In this document: piece by piece, positions 59,344 through 64,000 of the stretch
How the letters are laid out: each line of letters starts with the position of its first letter
Position numbering within the stretch: position 1 is the first letter of the stretch
Assembly (NCBI GenBank): GCA_030130125.1
Contig: JARZZM010000013.1
Span: forward strand, 124,001-188,000
Direction of reading: 5' to 3'
DNA: 64,000 nt
Source of the DNA: Thermoproteota archaeon
GTDB lineage: Archaea > Korarchaeota > Korarchaeia > Korarchaeales > Korarchaeaceae
Translations under genes and position numbers: made by a program
The notes under the pieces: generated by a model
Seen by the model: the letters and a program-made list of their open reading frames with translations, nothing else
Databases searched by the model: none
Told to the model about the DNA's origin: nothing

Positions 59344-60365
59344 TAATCCGTTTCCAATGAAATTAGGGCAACTCCCCTCTCCTTGAACGGCCATGGAATG
59401 GCACTGACTCCCGTAGGCCTACCGACCCTCTCGAAAGACCCTTCTCCCTGCTTGCTCATCCAAAGGTCAGGAGCTGACGGGTAAATTGCGTAAAACCTTA
59501 GAATCCTCCTCCTTAACTTGGCTCCAAGCAGAGAGATTTTCCTCCTTCGACTCCAATCTCTTAACTCATTGGATAGCTGATCCAAAACCTCCTCAAGAGA
59601 AGAGATTCTCGGCAGCTTGGCGCGTAAGAGCCTTCTCATGATCAGATAGACCTTCACTCTCAGCTCTCCGTAAATCTCACCAACGTCTTGGGCGAACCTC
59701 AGCAACTCCAAGGTCTCAGACTTGGGAACAGGGAGATAGACGCAAAGACCCTCTCTCAGGCGCAACATCTTAGATGAGACCTCTTCGGGCACATCAGACG
59801 CTCTAAGGGGGAGGAAGCCCTTGGCCGTGCCACCGTACCCGAAGGGGTAGAGGATCAACTTCACTAGGGCATTCAGGCTCTTCCTGCTAAGGAGGGGTTC
59901 TAACCCCAGTGACATGAGGTAAAAGGCTTCTTTGGAGCTCGGCCCCCACCTGCTCGCGTAGTCCCTCATGTATTCCAGGTAGAGCTCCCTCATGTCCTTT
60001 ATAGGAATCCTCTCTCCCCATCCGATGCGGTTAAGGAGCATCCAAGCTAGGGAAAAGAGGACCACATCTCTGAGCGGGGAGACCGCGTACCTGCTGCCGA
60101 CACCGAGTGGGCGTGGGGCTACAGGTTGGATCAGACCTTCCCTTCCCAATCTCTCCATCCTCCGGATGTCACCCTCCAAGGGGACTAGTGGGGGGCCGGA
60201 GAGTATGAGAGCTTCTGTCAGGGATGTCTTAATATTCGGGGTCCAGAGTATCCCCTCACCTATCTCAGGGGAGAAGTCTCTAGGTGAGACTTCTCCTCCC
60301 CTCAACAGGCGCTCCATCAGTAGGGCCAGCCTCTCCACTCCCGTCTCTTGGGAGTGAGAGGTCAT
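59322..60365 (-). CDS. Hypothetical protein
   Basis: A 347-residue mainly helical, basic protein without signal peptide or clear motif. Recognisable only as a regular coding region: helices such as RLALLMERLLRGG, PLRDVVLFSLAWMLLNRIGWGERIPIKDMRELYLEYM and SLEEVLDQLSNELRDWSRRRKISLLGAKLRRRILRFY, the last rich in Arg and possibly nucleic-acid binding. It follows the S-layer-like gene by two bases on the minus strand, so the pair is co-transcribed. I do not recognise the family. Confidence 0.6.
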   Translation of the reverse strand: MTSHSQETGVERLALLMERLLRGGEVSPRDFSPEIGEGILWTPNIKTSLTEALILSGPPLVPLEGDIRRMERLGREGLIQPVAPRPLGVGSRYAVSPLRDVVLFSLAWMLLNRIGWGERIPIKDMRELYLEYMRDYASRWGPSSKEAFYLMSLGLEPLLSRKSLNALVKLILYPFGYGGTAKGFLPLRASDVPEEVSSKMLRLREGLCVYLPVPKSETLELLRFAQDVGEIYGELRVKVYLIMRRLLRAKLPRISSLEEVLDQLSNELRDWSRRRKISLLGAKLRRRILRFYAIYPSAPDLWMSKQGEGSFERVGRPTGVSAIPWPFKERGVALISLETDYQVRGAS

Positions 60366-60367
60366 GC

Positions 60368-60883
60368 TCAGCCACCCGCTGGGGTTCCCATTATAACAAC
60401 AACGGGGCCGGGAGAGGAAATTAAGGCATCCACTTGCTTCAATCCTTTTAGCAGAAAAGTATTGGCTGCCCTGTAGGTTCCATACCTATCATTTCCCGCC
60501 ACGACGACCACGGGTTTCCTTCCAGGGCCTCTCTTGACGAAGTAGTAAGCGTAGTTCTTCCTTTCAAGCTTACTCTTCTCCTCAGGGGACAGAAGAGAGG
60601 AAGATATCTGGCCTATCCCCTCCGGAGCCTTGTGCCCGCCCAACACTATGACGAACTGACCGTATTCCAGCGCCTCGCTGTATTCCTGTGGGGAGAAGAT
60701 CCTCACCCCGAACCCCATGGCCTCCAGTACGGACCTCATTCTCTCAGCAGTGGGCATATCGATCGAGTTGGAGACTATAGCTACGGGTCCCGTGAGAGAA
60801 GAAGCTTGGATCAGTGTTAAGGACTGAGCTAAGAGGATTGCGAGGGTCATGAGGGTCATAAATGCGAGGAGGTTTCTCATCAT
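60368..60883 (-). CDS. Secreted cell-wall-binding-like domain protein
   Basis: A 171-residue protein with signal peptide (LLAFMTLMTLAILLAQSLTLIQA) and one Rossmann-like domain: PVAIVSNSIDMPTAERMRSVLEAMG, FVIVLGGHKAPEGIGQISSSLLS, KPVVVVAGNDRYGTYRAANTFLL. The last segment is common in archaeal S-layer-associated proteins. The domain is shared with the larger protein at 40918-42018. It probably sits in or near the S-layer. Confidence 0.7.
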   Translation of the reverse strand: MMRNLLAFMTLMTLAILLAQSLTLIQASSLTGPVAIVSNSIDMPTAERMRSVLEAMGFGVRIFSPQEYSEALEYGQFVIVLGGHKAPEGIGQISSSLLSPEEKSKLERKNYAYYFVKRGPGRKPVVVVAGNDRYGTYRAANTFLLKGLKQVDALISSPGPVVVIMGTPAGG

Positions 60884-60987
60884 TGATGAGAGCTGGGGAG
60901 CCCTATTAAAGGTTTACCTGTCGTTCGCTTTTATTACAATCGACAGATCCTCCAGAAAACGTTAAATGTCCTCCTCGGGAGTCGAAT

Positions 60988-61051
60988 GGGCCGATGATGA
61001 TAATTCCTTAAACCAACTCAAGATGAGGTCTGACGGGCGGACTGAAGGCCC
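60988..61051 (+). ncRNA. C/D box sRNA predicted to guide 2'-O-methylation of 16S rRNA C1402
   Basis: A 64-base element in a 246-base gap. Terminal stem: GGGCC 60988-60992 pairs with GGCCC 61047-61051. Box C is ATGATGA 60994-61000 and box D is CTGA 61042-61045, placed directly inside the stem as in a kink-turn. Box C' is probably ATGAGG 61023-61028 and D' a weak CTCA 61017-61020. The D guide (61031-61041, ending GACGGGCGGA) is complementary to CCGCCCGUC of the universal 16S 3' region (E. coli 1399-1407). The fifth guide base before box D pairs with C1402, so the N+5 rule puts the methyl group there. The D' guide (61001-61016) I could not assign. Confidence 0.75.
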
Positions 61052-61129
61052 CCTATCCCATTCAGGGTGATTCCGCTGGGGGAGACATCTGGAGAACCTA
61101 GTAAAAGTAGGAAAATAGCACTGATCCCA

Positions 61130-61574
61130 GTGAGGAGGAAGGATCTGGAAGAGATAGAAGAAATCTTGAGGAGGGCATTTGATTGCAGAATAGCGCTATA
61201 CTAAGACGACAGATCCATTTGCGTTACCCATGATATACTGCTACAAGGAGGGCGCTATATACCTCCACTCTGCCAAGGAGGGAAAGAAGCTTGAAGTGTT
61301 GAAGAAGAATAACAGGATATGCTTCGAGGTGGAGATGGATGCCGGGTTGGTCACGGAAGGGAGACCCTGTTCTTGGACCTTAAGATACAGGAGCGTCGTG
61401 GGGAGGGGGAAGGGTTACGTAGTTGATGATCTGAACGAGAAGAGGAAAGCCTCGGAATGCATGGTGGAGAGGTTTGCGCCCGGCTACAAGTACCAGTTCA
61501 CTGAAGAAGGGCTGGTTAGTGTCGTCGTAATAAGGATAGAAGTGGATGAGTTGAGTGGTAAGAAATCCGAATGA
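61130..61574 (+). pseudogene. NimA-like (PNP oxidase-fold) flavin-binding protein broken by one frameshift
   Basis: The first part, from GTG 61130, reads RRKDLEEIEEILRRAFDCRIALY and stops at TAA 61202-61204. Skipping the T at 61202 removes the stop and gives KTTDPFALPMIYCYKEGAIY in one frame that continues to 61574: LHSAKEGKKLEVLKK, NRICFEVEMDAGLV, PCSWTLRYRSVVGRGKG. This is the pyridoxamine-phosphate-oxidase-like family that includes NimA flavoproteins. The remaining intact open frame (61230-61574, 114 residues) lacks the N-terminal strand. A single-base insertion or a sequencing error fully explains it. Confidence 0.75.
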
Positions 61575-61658
61575 TCACATTTTCCGGGCGTATAGCAATC
61601 TTTTTTAATGATGGGATCACACCGTGCGAGGTGATGCGTCTTTGCGGAGAGTAACTTC

Positions 61659-62048
61659 TTGGTAGTTGCTTACTCTCCTGATCCTCTCTCGATCCCTAGT
61701 GTGGCCTCCCGCAATGGGGGAAAGGTTCTCCCCTCTCCTCAGAAAGTTTTTCAATGGCATTCTTTGGAAGGGGCGTTGACGAACCACTGTGTAGTGAAGG
61801 TGGAAGTCTCAAACGATGAGGGATTGGAACACACCTACCTGCTAGCTTTCCCCTCTGAGAAGGGAGCACAGGACTTTCTAACCGATCTATCGACTGTTGC
61901 ACACCTCAAAGCGGTGGTGGAGGTACCTTCCCAAGAGATCGATGCTCTAGCGCCGAAGTGGATCATCTTCAAGGTATCGAAGTACGAGGGAGGGGCACGC
62001 TACAGCATGGCGGAAAAATGGATGGGGGCTCAGGAGATCTTGATTTAG
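61659..62048 (+). CDS. Hypothetical protein, start uncertain
   Basis: A 129-residue frame, taken from TTG 61659, with acidic alpha/beta character (VVKVEVSNDEGLEHTYLLAFPSEKGAQDFLTDL). No family recognised. A good ribosome-binding sequence GAGGTG before ATG 61634 leads into MRLCGE and a TAA stop, while the plus-one frame reads CVFAESNFLVVAYSPDP continuously into this gene. So either the gene starts at the TTG or a frameshift separates ATG 61634 from the body. Confidence 0.5.
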   Translation: MVVAYSPDPLSIPSVASRNGGKVLPSPQKVFQWHSLEGALTNHCVVKVEVSNDEGLEHTYLLAFPSEKGAQDFLTDLSTVAHLKAVVEVPSQEIDALAPKWIIFKVSKYEGGARYSMAEKWMGAQEILI

Positions 62049-62066
62049 CCCCCTTGTGATCCCTTT

Positions 62067-63047
62067 TTATCCCCCGAATATGAGCCTCCTGACTCGGCGG
62101 CCCACCTCCTCTATGGGATGCTCCTCTACCCTCCTCATCAGCTCGTTGAATCTCCCCCCTCCGTTCCTGTAGACCTTCACCCACTCCCTCGCGAACTCGC
62201 CGCTGACCACTCTCTCAGCGTACCTCCTCATCCTGTCCTTGACCCCGTCGTCCAGCACCTTGGGTCCGACGGTCAGTCCACCATACCTAGCGGTCACCGA
62301 CACCCTCTCTAGCATCCCCTTTATGCCGTACCTCCATATCAGGTCCATTATCAGCTTAGCCTCGTTTAACGCCTCGAAGTACGCCACCTCCGGCTGGTAG
62401 CCCATGTCCACCAAGGTCTCCCAGCCCTTCAGAATTAGCTCCATTAACCCGCCGACCAGCACATTCTGCTCACCTATCAGGTCCGTCTCCGTTTCCTCCG
62501 CGAAGGTCGTCTCTATGACCCCTGCCCTCGTGGCGCCGATTCCCTTGGCTATGGCTAAAGCATACTCTAGGGCCATTCCCGAGCTGTCCTGCTGAACGGC
62601 CACTAGTGCGGGTACCCCCTTACCCCTGAGGAACTCTTCCCTCACGGCCGCACCCGGAGCCTTCGGGGCCACCATCACGACATCCACGCTGCTCTTTGGC
62701 TTTATAAGTCCGTAGTGCACGGTGAAGCCGTGTGCGAAGTCGACCACCGCTCCATCCCTGAGGTTGGGCTCCACCTCGTTCATCCACACGTCGGGTTGCA
62801 CCATGTCAGGTAGGAGGTATAGTATGACATCCGCCTTGGAGACGGCTTCTCCCACCTCATACACCTCGAAACCCTCTCCTTCAGCCCTTTCCCAAGATTT
62901 ACCTCTCCTCACTCCCACAATCACGTCCACACCGCTGTCTCTAAGGTTCAGAGCTTGCGCCCTGCCCTGTATTCCATAGCCGACGACCGCCACCTTCTTC
63001 CCCATTAGGGGGTCTAGGCTGACGTCCTCGTCCCTGTACATCCTAGC
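62067..63047 (-). CDS. ilvC: Ketol-acid reductoisomerase (class I)
   Basis: A 326-residue enzyme of branched-chain amino-acid synthesis; it isomerises and reduces acetolactate with NADPH. Motifs: [38 protein letters not shown] (cofactor loop), [30 protein letters not shown] (metal ligands) and [22 protein letters not shown] 63047 with GAGGTGATT just before is preferred over the GTG at 63059. It follows the regulatory subunit by 13 bases, in the order ilvB, ilvN, ilvC. Confidence 0.96.
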   Translation of the reverse strand, partial: ARMYRDEDVSLDPLMGKKVAVVGYGIQGRAQALNLRDSGVDVIVGVRRGKSWERAEGEGFEVYEVGEAVSKADVILYLLPDMVQPDVWMNEVEPNLRDGAVVDFAHGFTVHYGLIKPKSSVDVVMVAPKAPGAAVREEFLRGKGVPALVAVQQDSSGMALEYALAIAKGIGATRAGVIETTFAEETETDLIGEQNVLVGGLMELILKGWETLVDMGYQPEVAYFEALNEAKLIMDLIWRYGIKGMLERVSVTARYGGLTVGPKVLDDGVKDRMRRYAERVVSGEFAREWVKVYRNGGGRFNELMRRVEEHPIEEVGRRVRRLIFGG

Positions 63048-63060
63048 CATTCCAATCACC

Positions 63061-63339
63061 TCACGGCAGCACCACTTCGGTGAGGGGATCCTCGAACTCC
63101 ACCCTCCTCGGCCTCGGCTCCACCGACAGCACTTCCGGCAAGGCGGACATCTTCTTCATGACCCACTCCACTTCCTCCGCCCTACCCTCGAGCTCCATAC
63201 AGGCCACAGCATGCCCATCCTCGAACTTGGCCTCCATGCACCTGTAGACCACCTTTCCCCTCCTAGCTATATTCAGAACGCGAGTCAACTGATCCAGACC
63301 TCCGAACACCTTCACACACAACTTGGTCTCGACCCACAT
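63061..63339 (-). CDS. ilvN: Short ACT-domain acetolactate synthase regulatory subunit
   Basis: A 92-residue protein with one ACT-like domain ([65 protein letters not shown]). Usual archaeal IlvN is about 160 residues with a second domain, which is missing here, so it resembles the short IlvM type. ATG 63339 has GGAGGTGAT upstream. The gene starts five bases after ilvB, which argues for this role despite its weak family identity. Confidence 0.7.
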   Translation of the reverse strand: MWVETKLCVKVFGGLDQLTRVLNIARRGKVVYRCMEAKFEDGHAVACMELEGRAEEVEWVMKKMSALPEVLSVEPRPRRVEFEDPLTEVVLP

Positions 63340-63344
63340 ACAGA

Positions 63345-64000
63345 TCACCTCCACTCGAGGCTCACATCCATTCCCGGGGGCAGTATCGCCTGGGTGAGCC
63401 ACTTCCCAGGCTGAACCCACGGTAGGACCACATCCTTCTCATTATCCAAAAGAACATCCAATATGAGGGGCTCGTTATTCCTGACAGCCCATTCCACCTG
63501 CTTCTCGAGATCATCGTAGCTCTCAGGCCTCCTGTAATCGATGTTGTAGGCGTCAGCCACCTTGGCGAAGTCCGGATTCTCCTTGAACTCTGTGGCGATG
63601 ATCCTCCTATCGTAAAGGTACATCTGCCACTGCTTCACCAGCATGAGAGCCCTGTTGTCGAAGATCACCTCGATAAAGGGCAGATCGTAGTCCCTAACAA
63701 GTGAGAGGTTGTTCAAGGTCATCTGGAATGAGCCGTCGCCGTCGATGCAGACTACCTGCCTGTCCCTAGCAGCGAGCTTCGCCCCCAGCGCGGCAGGGAT
63801 GCCGAAGCCCATGGTCCCCAGCCCAGCTGATGTCACGAATGTGCCAGGTACGAGGACGTCCCAGTGGATCTCCGCCCACATCTGGTGTCCTCCCACTCCC
63901 GTGACCGTTATTGTATCGTTGGGAACGGATCTCCTGACGGTCTTCAGGACTCTCCACGGCACTAGCCCGTTGAACTCTTTCTCCCACTCCTTCATCGACC
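63345..64000 (-). CDS. ilvB: Acetolactate synthase large subunit, partial (N-terminus outside the window)
   Basis: The C-terminal 218 residues of the catalytic subunit are visible, in frame to the window edge. The thiamin-diphosphate site is VCIDGDGSFQMTLNNLSLVRDYDLPFIEVIFDN (GDGS to the Asn), preceded by TSAGLGTMGFGIPAALGAKLA. The C-terminal QAILPPGMDVSLEWR is odd but close to the stop. It carries out the first step of valine/isoleucine synthesis. The stop is followed after five bases by the ilvN-like gene. Confidence 0.93.
   Translation of the reverse strand, partial: SMKEWEKEFNGLVPWRVLKTVRRSVPNDTITVTGVGGHQMWAEIHWDVLVPGTFVTSAGLGTMGFGIPAALGAKLAARDRQVVCIDGDGSFQMTLNNLSLVRDYDLPFIEVIFDNRALMLVKQWQMYLYDRRIIATEFKENPDFAKVADAYNIDYRRPESYDDLEKQVEWAVRNNEPLILDVLLDNEKDVVLPWVQPGKWLTQAILPPGMDVSLEWR

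Noticed and set aside
1-64000. CRISPR array, insertion sequence, prophage, tRNA or rRNA gene.
   Set aside because: No regularly spaced direct repeats, transposase frames, phage genes or cloverleaf-like sequences were noticed on either strand; a tRNA scan was not possible by eye at full sensitivity.

Overview
The window looks like chromosomal DNA of an anaerobic, probably thermophilic archaeon. The reasons are TATA boxes about 25 bases before leaderless starts, archaeal-type enzymes (DHQ synthase II, aIF1, an archaeal ATPase_2 protein, TldD/TldE), heavy AGG/ATA codon use, a C/D box sRNA and an arcadin-1-like gene. A korarchaeal or other TACK affiliation is a guess. I see no tRNA, rRNA, CRISPR array or insertion sequence. 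Layout: bases 1-2450 hold a core methionine synthase and a RACo-type corrinoid activator. Bases 2488-7239 hold housekeeping and small genes (ATPase, DHQ synthase II, DUF84 NTPase, MobB-like protein, arcadin-1-like protein) and a decayed DUF457 pseudogene. Bases 7250-14783 (minus strand) run hypF-hypD, a NikMNQO nickel importer, a ModE-like regulator and a CBS protein. Bases 15156-24075 (plus strand) encode an exported membrane-bound [NiFe] hydrogenase (small and large subunits, cytochrome b-like Isp1, HdrD-like Isp2) followed by its maturation set: a protease-like paralogue, the protease, hypA, a Mrp/MinD ATPase in the usual place of HypB, hypC and hypE. Bases 24496-31383 encode a Tat-exported formate dehydrogenase-N-like enzyme (alpha, FeS beta, cytochrome b gamma) with fdhE and a divergent fdhD. 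The remainder: bases 31425-36789 hold a YkgJ-type protein, TldD/TldE, a fused GMP synthase and a VapBC pair; 36866-46374 a membrane pyrophosphatase, aIF1, a heme O synthase-like protein, SufBC and an SDR; 46379-51153 an M42 peptidase, a saccharopine dehydrogenase-like protein and secreted proteins; 51160-57543 a very large glycoside-hydrolase-like protein, a frameshifted CruF-like gene and a CPA-type antiporter; 57564-62048 unknown small proteins (one with a His/Glu-rich tail), a C/D box sRNA and a frameshifted flavin-binding gene; 62067-64000 ilvC, a short ilvN and the 3' end of ilvB. Working together: nickel uptake, Hyp proteins and hydrogenase form one functional unit. H2 and formate would both be oxidised outside the cell and feed electrons into membrane cytochromes b; the HdrD-like subunit could pass hydrogenase electrons to a cytoplasmic thiol/disulfide acceptor. 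The control regions of the hydrogenase and formate dehydrogenase share CGTTA/TAACG half-sites that resemble ModE boxes, and a ModE-like regulator is encoded between them and the start of the window. The most striking non-coding element is a C/D sRNA at 60988-61051 whose guide fits the universal 16S rRNA decoding-site sequence and would place the 2'-O-methyl group on C1402.
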